Below, in pieces: positions 6,541 through 13,580 of a DNA stretch of 20,355 nt. Every line of letters starts with the position of its first letter. Within the stretch, counting starts at the first letter, position 1. Source of the stretch: JBCAWW01 sp039024315 (GTDB lineage: Bacteria > Bacteroidota > Bacteroidia > J057). The notes below the pieces were generated by a model. That model made no database searches. It saw nothing but the letters and a program-made list of their open reading frames with translations, and was not told the DNA's origin. The position numbers and the translations under genes are program-made. Location of the stretch: the NCBI GenBank assembly GCA_039024315.1, contig JBCCQN010000148.1:1-20355 (forward strand). The letters are read 5' to 3'.

Positions 6541-9291
6541 ATGATGAAATGTCTCATTTTTCTTACTTGCTTTTGGGGCCTATCACTAGGCCTATTTGCC
6601 CAGTCTGTCGGCATCAATGCCAATGGGAATGCGCCCGATGCCAGCGCCATGCTGGATGTACAGGCTACCGATAAAGGCATGCTCCTCCCTCGCCTGACCA
6701 CCGCCCAGCGGGATGCCATTCCCAACCCCAGTCTGGGACTGATGATCTACAATGTCAATGACTCTTGTTTTAACTACTATTCCGGCAGTGGATGGATACT
6801 GGACTGCGGGCTCAGGGCCGATACGATAAAAAGGACGGCGAGTGTAATAGCTACGACCGGTGGTGGTAGCGTGTCTCAAGGTGGTATTGCGGTTGACGAC
6901 TTGGGTAATATGTACGTAGGTGGGGGGTTTGAGGTAATGGTAGCTTTTGGGAATACCACATTGACCTCTGCAGGGAGTATTGATGCTTATGTAGCCAAAA
7001 TTAGCCGCGCGGGAGAAGTAATATGGGCACTCCATGGGTCTGGACAAGGTTTTGATATTATTAGGGCTTTGGCAATTGACGGCGCAGGCAATCTGTTTGC
7101 TACGGGTGTTGGGACAGCTACCTTTGGTACGCAGGCAGTTTCGGGTACCTTCGTATTAAAGATTAGCTCCGCTGGTCAGGTGATCTGGGGAACAAGTTCT
7201 TCTTCCACCTCCAATCGGCAAGACATTTCGGTCGATGGAACGGGGGATTGCTACCTGCAGGGAGAGTTTTCTTCAACGATAGACTTTGGTGCCCCCACTT
7301 CTCCCTTGACTTCCGCTGGCGGACTTGATCTATACCTTGCCAAATTCAATGGTCAGTCGGGTACTGTCATCTGGGCCATTAGAGATGGAGGAAGCAATAA
7401 TGAAGATTTCAGAGCTATGGCTACTGATGCCGCTGGAAACAGTGTGGTATGCGGTTGGATACCAAATGGCGGGATGCTGGGCTCGGTTAGCCTGGGGCCT
7501 GGCAGCTACGTCGCCAAATACAATGCCTCAGGTCAATTTTTGTGGGCCTATCCCATCCTGGGACCTCCGGCAATTGTCCGTGATCTTTCCGTTGACCCCT
7601 TAGGGAATATTCTCGTAGTTGGTGAGTTTTTTGGAAGTGCCACCTTTGGCAGCATTGGCAGCACCGTCATTACTGCTTCCGGAACCAGCTTTGATGGCTT
7701 TGCCGCCAAATTAGATGGGGCAGGTACGCTGCAATGGGCCTTTGCGTACGGAGGAGTACTTGGAGACGAATTTTTTAACTCGATATCAACCGATGCGAGT
7801 GGAAATAGCTTCATAACGGGGTATTATAATATTTCGGCGGCCATATTTGGGTCAATAACCTTACCGGGAAGTGGGCCTAATACCGAAGATGCATTTGTCC
7901 TCAAGGTCGACCCCAATGGACTGGTGATCTGGGCTCAGTCAACGGTAGGTAATGGAAACTCGTCCAGTTTTGAAATAAGCACCGATGCTCAGGGAAATGC
8001 CCATGCGACGGGAATATTTATTGGTACCAAAGTATTCGGGGGAGGGGAATCTTTCACCACTCAGGGTAATCATGACATGTTTATTTGGTCGCTTTCTGGT
8101 CAAAGCGGGGCCAATCTGATCTTTACGGAGGATCTTTCTACGGTGAGCTTGCGGCCGGATAACCTGGGTAACCACACTGCCACCCAAGCCCTCAACTTGA
8201 ACAACAATGACCTTACCAATGGAGGCACCCTCACCGCTACGGCTTTCATCGGAGACGGAGGAGGCCTGACCAATGTTGGGGACAACCTGGGCAATCATAC
8301 TGCCAACCAGACCCTCAACCTGAGCACTAATAATATCATCGGTGGCGGCACGATTACGGCCAATGCCTTTATCGGAAACGGAGCAGGTTTGACCAATCTT
8401 CCTGGAGACAACCTGGGCAATCACCAAGCCACACAAAATCTTCAATTGGGTTCTTTCTACTTGTCAGGTGACGGGGACAATGAGGGCATCTTTGTTGATG
8501 CGAATGGCCGGGTGGGAATTGGTACGTCAACACCTACTCGTGGGAAAGTCGAGATTGTAGGGGGCCCTACTAATAGCAGTCTGACTAATGTAGGGTTTCT
8601 CCCACTAAGCGGAGTGACGAGTAACGGTCCTACTGGTGCAAGCTTTCAGTATGGCTTATATGCTGATCAGCGTATCGCAGCCTTGGAAGTATTCGCCCAC
8701 TCTGACCAGCGAATAAAAGACATCCGCGGGATCTCCGACGCTGCAGGGGACCTCAGCACCCTTATGCAGCTTGAGATTACCGATTACCGCCTGCGCGACA
8801 GCATCACCCATGGGCAGCGCAATATCAAAAAGGTCATTGCCCAACAGGTCGCAGAGGTCTACCCCCAAGCCGTAACCGCCGACCTGATCGAGGTCGTCCC
8901 CGACATCTACCAGCGCGCCCAGGTACAAGACGGCTGGATCATGCTGGCTACCGACCTGCAGGTCGGCGAGCGGGTCAAGCTGATTACGGAGGAGAAAAAT
9001 GAAGTGTACGAAGTATATGAAGTGGAGGAGGAACGATTCCGTGTCAAGGGTCTCGCCTCTCGCTTCTCGCAGCAAAGCGGTCTTGCCTCTCAGCTCTTCG
9101 TCTACGGCCGCGAAGTGGACGACTTCCACACCGTGGATTATGAAGCACTCTCCATGCTCAACGTGAGCGCGACCCAGGCGCAGCAGCGTCGGATAGAAGC
9201 ACTAGAACAGGAAAACGCGACGCTTAGAGCCCAAAACGCCTCTTTCGAAGCGCGCTTGCAGGCACTTGAAACCACGCAAGCCCTAAAATAA
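6541..9291 (+). CDS. Secreted SBBP propeller / S74 chaperone fibre-like protein, 916 aa
   Basis: Shorter paralog of the preceding gene. Residues 1-21 form a signal peptide (ending LGLFAQ); the head motif (22-90) and the ~7-unit SBBP propeller (~105-515) closely match the neighbour, also at DNA level. Three DNLGNH linkers follow (540, 581, 623), two of them spaced by TATAFIGDGGGLTN or TANAFIGNGAGLTN segments typical of fibre stalks. The second head motif and the beta-sandwich module of the neighbour are absent. The S74 domain begins at Ser721-Asp-Gln-Arg-Ile-Lys726, followed by KKVIAQQVAEVYP; a coiled coil covers ~870-913. Where the other two paralogs have TASRN-PLSL, this one has a different, glutamine-containing segment (LASRFSQQSGLASQ). 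Two adjacent ATGs (6541, 6544) could both start the protein. Expected to be exported by Sec and matured by S74 autocleavage; the biological role is unknown. Confidence 0.85.
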   Translation: MMKCLIFLTCFWGLSLGLFAQSVGINANGNAPDASAMLDVQATDKGMLLPRLTTAQRDAIPNPSLGLMIYNVNDSCFNYYSGSGWILDCGLRADTIKRTASVIATTGGGSVSQGGIAVDDLGNMYVGGGFEVMVAFGNTTLTSAGSIDAYVAKISRAGEVIWALHGSGQGFDIIRALAIDGAGNLFATGVGTATFGTQAVSGTFVLKISSAGQVIWGTSSSSTSNRQDISVDGTGDCYLQGEFSSTIDFGAPTSPLTSAGGLDLYLAKFNGQSGTVIWAIRDGGSNNEDFRAMATDAAGNSVVCGWIPNGGMLGSVSLGPGSYVAKYNASGQFLWAYPILGPPAIVRDLSVDPLGNILVVGEFFGSATFGSIGSTVITASGTSFDGFAAKLDGAGTLQWAFAYGGVLGDEFFNSISTDASGNSFITGYYNISAAIFGSITLPGSGPNTEDAFVLKVDPNGLVIWAQSTVGNGNSSSFEISTDAQGNAHATGIFIGTKVFGGGESFTTQGNHDMFIWSLSGQSGANLIFTEDLSTVSLRPDNLGNHTATQALNLNNNDLTNGGTLTATAFIGDGGGLTNVGDNLGNHTANQTLNLSTNNIIGGGTITANAFIGNGAGLTNLPGDNLGNHQATQNLQLGSFYLSGDGDNEGIFVDANGRVGIGTSTPTRGKVEIVGGPTNSSLTNVGFLPLSGVTSNGPTGASFQYGLYADQRIAALEVFAHSDQRIKDIRGISDAAGDLSTLMQLEITDYRLRDSITHGQRNIKKVIAQQVAEVYPQAVTADLIEVVPDIYQRAQVQDGWIMLATDLQVGERVKLITEEKNEVYEVYEVEEERFRVKGLASRFSQQSGLASQLFVYGREVDDFHTVDYEALSMLNVSATQAQQRRIEALEQENATLRAQNASFEARLQALETTQALK

Positions 9292-9318
9292 AATCCTAGG
9301 GTACACCCCTAAATAAAA

Positions 9319-9363
9319 ACCCTCCCCTCAGTAAGCTTTAATGAGCTAGCTGAAGGGGAGGGT
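9319..9363 (-). terminator. Terminator between convergent genes
   Basis: ACCCTCCCC-TCAG pairs with CTGAAGGGGAGGGT with one bulge. On the minus strand the stem is followed by TTTTTATTTAG, so it fits best as the terminator of the small secreted-protein gene at 9385-9846. No T-run follows on the plus strand, but the stem could also slow transcription from the S74 side. Confidence 0.7.
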
Positions 9364-9384
9364 AATGGTATAATTGAGAAAAGC

Positions 9385-9846
9385 CTAGCCTTTCCCTGTT
9401 CCAGGAACGCCATGGAAGGGCTCAAACTTCAAAGTCTTAGGGTTGAATTGAAAGGCCATACCCTTTTCTGGATCGATACCCATGCGCTTAAAAGCTGCTC
9501 CCAAATCTGATCCGGCTTTAAAAGCATCCATTTCAGAGCGATCTGACATCCGGATATCTCCGCTAGTCTTAAAGAAAATGATATGGATTACCTTATTAGA
9601 AAGATCGGGTATTTGAATATCATAACCCTTGATGTCAGTAAGAGCAACTGATTTAGTGGCTTGTCTGACTGAAGGACCTACATCTTTGAGGGCTTTCAAC
9701 TGATTGACAACGGAGGCTTTAGCTTTTTCAGAAAGCTTCAGTTCTGTGAGATTGGGAGCATCGCCCTTTCGCTGGGCCGAGACTGGGAGGATACCAATCA
9801 TTAGAAATAAAGCAGAGAATGCGAGAATGACCTTAGAGAGTTTCAT
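9385..9846 (-). CDS. Small secreted protein of unknown function, 153 aa
   Basis: I do not recognise the family. Residues 1-24 look like a Sec signal peptide (MKLSKVILAFSALFLMIGIL, then PVSAQ), so the mature protein of about 130 residues is probably periplasmic or extracellular. The mature part has a lysine-rich helical start (TELKLSEKAKASVVNQLKAL), a central segment predicted beta-like (YDIQIPDLSNKVIHIIFFKT) and a GIDPEKGMAFQFNPKTLKFE stretch, ending glycine-rich (HGVPGTGKG). No cysteines, no lipobox, no T9SS tail. It is a single gene, convergent with the S74 cluster and divergent from the epimerase-like gene. A weak -7-like box (TACATTTT, minus strand, near 9894-9901) lies about 50 bases upstream. 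Start chosen at the ATG opening the signal peptide. Confidence 0.75.
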   Translation of the reverse strand: MKLSKVILAFSALFLMIGILPVSAQRKGDAPNLTELKLSEKAKASVVNQLKALKDVGPSVRQATKSVALTDIKGYDIQIPDLSNKVIHIIFFKTSGDIRMSDRSEMDAFKAGSDLGAAFKRMGIDPEKGMAFQFNPKTLKFEPFHGVPGTGKG

Positions 9847-9920
9847 GTTTCTTTTTTTTGATAGGATTCATCTCTTGGTCGTTTTAGCGTAGAAAAATGT
9901 AACTAGGTCGCTCTTTTTTT

Positions 9921-10026
9921 CCTTTCGACCTCTGCCGAAAGGAAAAACGCTATCCTTTGGGTGCAGCAATGCACTGCCTAGTCGCGTGCTAGGGATAAGC
10001 GTTCTGCGCTCCCGATAGCTATCGAG
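9921..10026. repeat. REP-like repeat cluster in the 9847-10164 intergenic region
   Basis: The 318-bp divergent spacer holds no gene. It contains hairpins CCTTTCG/CGAAAGG (9921-9942) and GTGCA/TGCAC (9961-9975), CCTAG/CTAGG (9977-9993), then AGCGTTCTGCG and the palindrome-like CCCGATAGCTATCGAG (10011-10026). Read on the minus strand the last two form palindrome-A-GCGCAGAACG, the same composite found near 11013-11038 and 19186-19210. The rest of the spacer is A/T-rich promoter-type sequence. Confidence 0.6.
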
Positions 10027-10104
10027 AGTAAAAGCCTAAAAGATAAAAACCTATTACCCCATAAATCTGCCGAAAAACAAACTCTTTAGCCGCAAATTAG
10101 TCTG

Positions 10105-10137
10105 TTTGTTATTCTGTACCTACAAACGTACTTTTTG
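10105..10137 (+). promoter_or_regulatory. Possible Bacteroidota promoter of the epimerase-like gene
   Basis: TTTG at 10105-10108 and TACTTTTTG at 10129-10137 approximate the Bacteroidota -33 (TTTG) and -7 (TAnnTTTG) boxes with a 20-bp spacer; the -7 box has one extra base. A start site near 10144 would leave a leader of about 20 nt before the TTG codon at 10165. Confidence 0.35.
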
Positions 10138-10164
10138 ACTCAAATCAATCCCCACAAGTAATAA

Positions 10165-10926
10165 TTGCCTTTGAAACCCACTATTAGCATACTCGGATTA
10201 GGTTGGCTGGGTGCACCTCTGGCCCAAGCCCTGGTCAAACAAGGATATAGCGTATTCGGCTCTAGGAGATCTGTAGCGGCGAACAGTGAGGGCATCACTC
10301 CTTTTTTGGTGGATATCAGCAATCTCGAGCAAGAATATCAGGATTTTCTCGCTACTGAGACCCTTATCATCGCCATTCCTTCTCGAGATGTAGAAGGGTA
10401 CCGACGCCTTGCTGAGCAAATCGAGCATTCTAGGATAAAACAGGTACTGCTGATCAGTTCGACTTCAGTCTATCCCATGACCAATGGGATTGTAACTGAA
10501 GCAAGTGAAACCCTCGACTCTGTGCGGACGGAAATCGAGCATCTATTTGTTTCAAGTCCTCAATTTACCACTACAGTCTTGAGATTTGCGGGGCTTTATG
10601 GCTACAATCGCCAGCCGGGTAATTTTTTCAAGTCAGGCAAACTCATCAATTATCCTGAGGGCTACGTCAATATGATTCACCGCGATGATTGCATCGGGAT
10701 TATTCAAGCCATTCTTGATCAAAAACTATGGGGAGAGGTGCTAAATGCTTGTATAGATGATCATCCGACTCGGAGGGATTTCTACAGCTGGGCCGCAGCC
10801 CAAGTAGGGAGGACTGATCTGAACTTCAATGAGGAGGGAGAAACGCTTTATAAGATAGTTTCTAACCAAAAGTTGCAGGATTTATTAGGCTATGAGTTTA
10901 AGCATAGCAAATTGATGGTTGAGTAG
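10165..10926 (+). CDS. NAD(P)-binding epimerase/dehydratase-like protein (SDR fold), 253 aa
   Basis: The N-terminus carries the Rossmann dinucleotide-binding motif ISILGLGWLG (G11-x-G13-x-x-G16), followed by the extended-SDR pattern: LLISSTSVYP after the fourth strand, VLRFAGLYG, and a NMIHRDDCIGIIQAIL segment typical of NAD-dependent epimerase/dehydratase proteins of the YeeZ-like type. Length (~250 aa) fits that small group. The canonical YxxxK is not intact after SVYP (YPMTN), so catalysis on a sugar nucleotide should not be assumed. The start is odd: a TAA stop is directly upstream (10162-10164) and no ATG is near, leaving TTG at 10165 or TTG at 10171; both keep the Rossmann motif. Monocistronic by context. 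Substrate unknown. Confidence 0.8.
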   Translation: MPLKPTISILGLGWLGAPLAQALVKQGYSVFGSRRSVAANSEGITPFLVDISNLEQEYQDFLATETLIIAIPSRDVEGYRRLAEQIEHSRIKQVLLISSTSVYPMTNGIVTEASETLDSVRTEIEHLFVSSPQFTTTVLRFAGLYGYNRQPGNFFKSGKLINYPEGYVNMIHRDDCIGIIQAILDQKLWGEVLNACIDDHPTRRDFYSWAAAQVGRTDLNFNEEGETLYKIVSNQKLQDLLGYEFKHSKLMVE

Positions 10927-10932
10927 ATTTAC

Positions 10933-11040
10933 CGCTGCGCGGAACGCTTATCTCGGGCGACACAAAATTTTGTGTCGCTACAAACCCTTCTGACTAGTTT
11001 GCATGGATTGATCGTTCCGCTTCCCGAAAGCTTTCGGGAA
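10933..11040. repeat. REP-like repeats between the epimerase-like and DUF2147-like genes
   Basis: Core CGCTGCGCGGAACG (10933-10946) starts 6 nt after the epimerase stop codon. It is followed by a perfect 22-bp palindrome at 10957-10978 (half GCGACACAAAA) and, at the other end, TTCCCGAAAGCTTTCGGGAA (11021-11040) adjoining an inverted core CGTTCCGC. The last palindrome is 9 bases past the stop of the minus-strand DUF2147-like gene and may act as its 3' hairpin, though no T-run follows. Confidence 0.7.
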
Positions 11041-11049
11041 TAAAATAAC

Positions 11050-11421
11050 TCATCTCGACCAATAAAAAGTCCGGCTCATATACCATCGGGAACCTACGAT
11101 CTTGAGCTTTTTATCACTTTCTAGCGTCAAGGCCACATTTATATCAAAATACAGTCTGAGGTTATAGACGAGACCTTTCCACGCTTTTTGCTTCGTATCA
11201 TATTTTACCTTTTTGAGGACGATCTCATTGATCCAATCCTTTTCATCTGAGGCAATGATCTTGCCGTAGATGTAGCCATCCTCCGCTTCGTAAACTTCGA
11301 TGGTGGAGTTTTCTAGTTCTGCGGCCTGCCAAGTACCGAGGATACTCGTTTGGGTACTGTTTTGGGGATAGGCGAGCGAAAAGCCCGCTTTAGCGATGAG
11401 AAGGATGATGATAAGTTTCAT
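11050..11421 (-). CDS. Secreted DUF2147-like protein, 123 aa
   Basis: A signal peptide (about 1-19, hydrophobic KLIIILLIAKAGFSLAYP) is followed by ILGTWQAAELENSTIEVYEA, DGYIYGKIIASDEKDW, then KAWKGLVYNLRLYFDINVAL. This GxW...EVYE...GxxYGKI pattern is that of DUF2147, a small beta-rich secreted family common in Bacteroidota and Proteobacteria with no firmly known function. The length is near the family norm, but the C-terminal part (SRWYMSRTFYWSR) is only loosely similar to what I recall. It starts 18 bp downstream of the ABC ATPase stop, so it may be the last gene of the efflux operon; whether it works with the pump is unknown. Confidence 0.65.
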   Translation of the reverse strand: MKLIIILLIAKAGFSLAYPQNSTQTSILGTWQAAELENSTIEVYEAEDGYIYGKIIASDEKDWINEIVLKKVKYDTKQKAWKGLVYNLRLYFDINVALTLESDKKLKIVGSRWYMSRTFYWSR

Positions 11422-11439
11422 GTGAAAGCAGATTAAAGA

Positions 11440-12141
11440 TTAGGCGTATACTTTGTCGAGACTGATGATTTTACCGTCGGCCAATTCAATGGTGCGGTCG
11501 CTGGCTTTGGCGAAGTCGTTGTCGTGGGTTACTGCAATGATGGTTTGATTATACTCCTCCGATAATTGACGGAAGATGTCAAATACGATCTGGGTGTTTT
11601 TGGCATCAAGGTTACCGGTCGGTTCGTCGCCCATGATGATGGCAGGATCGTTGATCAAAGCCCGCGCAATAGAAACCCGCTGCTGCTGGCCACCACTCAA
11701 CTTAGAGGCCTGCTTGAGGGCCTGATCTTTGAGACCCAAGATTTCGAGCTTTTGGTAAGCACGATTCTCGATCTCCTCATAAGAACGTTCTCCCAGCTTC
11801 AAGGCCGGCAACATAACGTTTTTGAGGCAACTAAACTCCGGTAAGAGATAGTGAAACTGGAACACGAAGCCAATGTTTCGGTTACGGAGAGGAGAGGAAT
11901 CGTTACTGGATTTGCCGCTCACGCTTTCGCCCAGGATTTCCAATTCGCCATCATAGTCAGTGTCCATGGTACTGAGGATGTATAGCAGGGTCGATTTACC
12001 AGAACCACTTTTGCCGACTAGGGTAAGAAACTCTCCTTGATAAACATCGAAGCTGATGTCGTCCAAGACGCGAAACTGGACAGGTTTATAGAAGTATTTG
12101 CCGACGGATTTGGTGCTGAGGACTATATTTTGATTATACAT
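11440..12141 (-). CDS. ABC transporter ATP-binding protein (LolD/MacB type), 233 aa
   Basis: All ABC ATPase motifs are intact: Walker A GKSGSGKST (43-51), Q-loop Gln95 in GFVFQFHYLLPEF, signature KLSGGQQQRVSIARAL (147-162), Walker B IIMGDE (168-173) with the PTGNLD D-loop, and H-loop His206 (VTHDND). QFHYLLPEF and PTGNLD are typical of the LolD/MacB/FtsE group that drives mechanotransmission rather than transport through the membrane. It hydrolyses ATP on the cytoplasmic face and is expected to pair with the permease encoded upstream at 12341-13573. Unusually for such an operon, 199 bp of repeats separates the two genes. Substrate not predictable. Confidence 0.9.
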   Translation of the reverse strand: MYNQNIVLSTKSVGKYFYKPVQFRVLDDISFDVYQGEFLTLVGKSGSGKSTLLYILSTMDTDYDGELEILGESVSGKSSNDSSPLRNRNIGFVFQFHYLLPEFSCLKNVMLPALKLGERSYEEIENRAYQKLEILGLKDQALKQASKLSGGQQQRVSIARALINDPAIIMGDEPTGNLDAKNTQIVFDIFRQLSEEYNQTIIAVTHDNDFAKASDRTIELADGKIISLDKVYA

Positions 12142-12173
12142 GATTTTATTTTTTGAGGGTTGAACATCCCCTT

Positions 12174-12336
12174 CCGCTAATCGTCCCCTTCAAAGGGGAC
12201 TAGCGGGAGATAATCGTTCTGCGAAGCAGAGAAGAAAACATAAGGCCTTTCGACTACGCTCAAGGTGACAATTTGGGTTATCTATTAGGTGCGCGCATGC
12301 ATGCCGCACCCCAGAGATAATCGTTCTGCGAAGCAG
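12174..12336. repeat. Hairpins and direct repeats inside the efflux operon
   Basis: The gap between permease and ATPase holds: a long hairpin at 12174-12206 (CCGCTA-atc-GTCCCCTT / AAGGGGACTAGCGG); two perfect 23-bp direct copies (12207-12229 and 12314-12336, both containing ATAATCGTTCTGCGAAGCAG); and a 24-bp palindromic sequence at 12288-12311 (GGTGCGCG...GCCGCACCC) that recurs exactly at 16393-16416. On the minus strand the core TGCTTCGCAGAACG begins 5 nt after the permease stop codon. A CCTTTCGACTACGCTCAAGG segment (from 12246) is of the kind seen widely as intergenic repeat in Bacteroidota. Confidence 0.8.
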
Positions 12337-12340
12337 TAGC

Positions 12341-13573
12341 TTACTTTCTAAAGATTTCTACCGGATCGACGCGAGAGGCATTTCTAGCAGGCAGGTAACC
12401 CGCAATCAAGGTCATCAAGAGACCAAGGAAAAAGCTCTGCAAATACAAGCTCAATTCGTAAGTGATCGGGAAGTAGCCGACGGGGCCGCCCATGTAGATT
12501 TTGGACAAGATGAAGATCAATACCGAGCCAAAGGCCAAGCCGATCAGCGTACCAATCACCCCCATGATCAAGGCCTCTAAGATGAAGATGGTAACCACAT
12601 CACCATTGGAGAAACCCGTTGCTTTGAGGATGGCGATATCATCGATCTTTTGCGAGATGGTCGAACTAAGGATATTGTAGATGATAAAGCCGGCGAGGAC
12701 CAAAATCGACAAGGAAATACTGGTCATCATGGTACCTCGGGTGGTATCCTGGCTCACGATATCCTCATTGGTCGTCTTCCAATCTTCGACCGTATAGTCG
12801 GTGATCATCTGCAATTGCTGGACATAATCATCCGTTTTGTCCGGGTTCAAAGTATTGGCGTAGATCGTATTGACGTATGTCGGACCTTCCTGCAAAAATT
12901 GCTGGGCGGTGGTGATATTGACGTAAGAGCGAGTATTGTCAATCATACTATTGCCAAACTCAAAGATCCCCACGATGCGCAAGACTTTATTCACTCCGTA
13001 GGAGGAGGAGATGCTCACATTGTCGCCTAGATTGAGGCTAAGCTTTTCGGCCACCCCGCTACCGATGATCACACCATTGGCATTGGCTTGTAGGTCAGAA
13101 ACACTACCCGCGACCATGTACTTTTCAGTATTGAACATCTCATTGTACTCGATCATATTGACGCCGATACCGCTACCTTTGACCTGCGTTTTGCCGCGAT
13201 TGTAAAAGAGGGTATAGTCAATCTGAGCGATCGCATTGGTGATATAAGGCTGCTCTTTTACCTGCTGCAGGATCAAGGCGGGATTGATCAAGGTCTTGCT
13301 CAGGGTCGTGATCTGCGGATTGACGATGGCGTTGACTTTATGCACATCATCTTCTAGCAAAGATTGGCTAAGGACATCATCCCGATAGATCTTGACGTGC
13401 GCGCTACTTTGGAAGATATTGTCGCGAGAAAACCCACTAAATCCCACGTCCAAAGAATTCATAAAGAGGTAGATGGCGACCCCGAGCGCTACCCCAAGGG
13501 AAGCCACCATCGTTTGTTTTAAGCCCTTCAAGATGTGAGTTTGGGCGATATCTATGTTGACTGGGAATTTCAT
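12341..13573 (-). CDS. ABC transporter permease (MacB/LolC/FtsX type), 410 aa
   Basis: Architecture is that of MacB-superfamily permeases: TM1 ~21-41, a ~240-residue periplasmic core domain (MacB_PCD type, with YMVAGSVSDLQANANGVIIG and VLRIVGIFEFGN), then TM2 ~283-305, TM3 ~328-358 and TM4 ~379-394. KIDDIAILKATGFS (309-322) is the cytoplasmic coupling helix that contacts the ATPase, and the end RNASRVDPVEIFRK is the family's conserved tail. Predicted inner-membrane part of a tripartite pump with the adaptor (7-bp gap upstream) and TolC-like protein. The ATPase lies downstream beyond a repeat-filled gap. Substrate unknown; MacAB relatives export drugs, peptides or lipids. Confidence 0.88.
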   Translation of the reverse strand: MKFPVNIDIAQTHILKGLKQTMVASLGVALGVAIYLFMNSLDVGFSGFSRDNIFQSSAHVKIYRDDVLSQSLLEDDVHKVNAIVNPQITTLSKTLINPALILQQVKEQPYITNAIAQIDYTLFYNRGKTQVKGSGIGVNMIEYNEMFNTEKYMVAGSVSDLQANANGVIIGSGVAEKLSLNLGDNVSISSSYGVNKVLRIVGIFEFGNSMIDNTRSYVNITTAQQFLQEGPTYVNTIYANTLNPDKTDDYVQQLQMITDYTVEDWKTTNEDIVSQDTTRGTMMTSISLSILVLAGFIIYNILSSTISQKIDDIAILKATGFSNGDVVTIFILEALIMGVIGTLIGLAFGSVLIFILSKIYMGGPVGYFPITYELSLYLQSFFLGLLMTLIAGYLPARNASRVDPVEIFRK

Positions 13574-13580
13574 GACTCGC

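Noticed and set aside
1..9300. Prophage or tailocin, suggested by tail-fibre-like S74 proteins
   Set aside because: There are no capsid, portal, baseplate, sheath, lysis or integrase genes. The second and third proteins have signal peptides and SBBP propellers, which fit secreted bacterial proteins.
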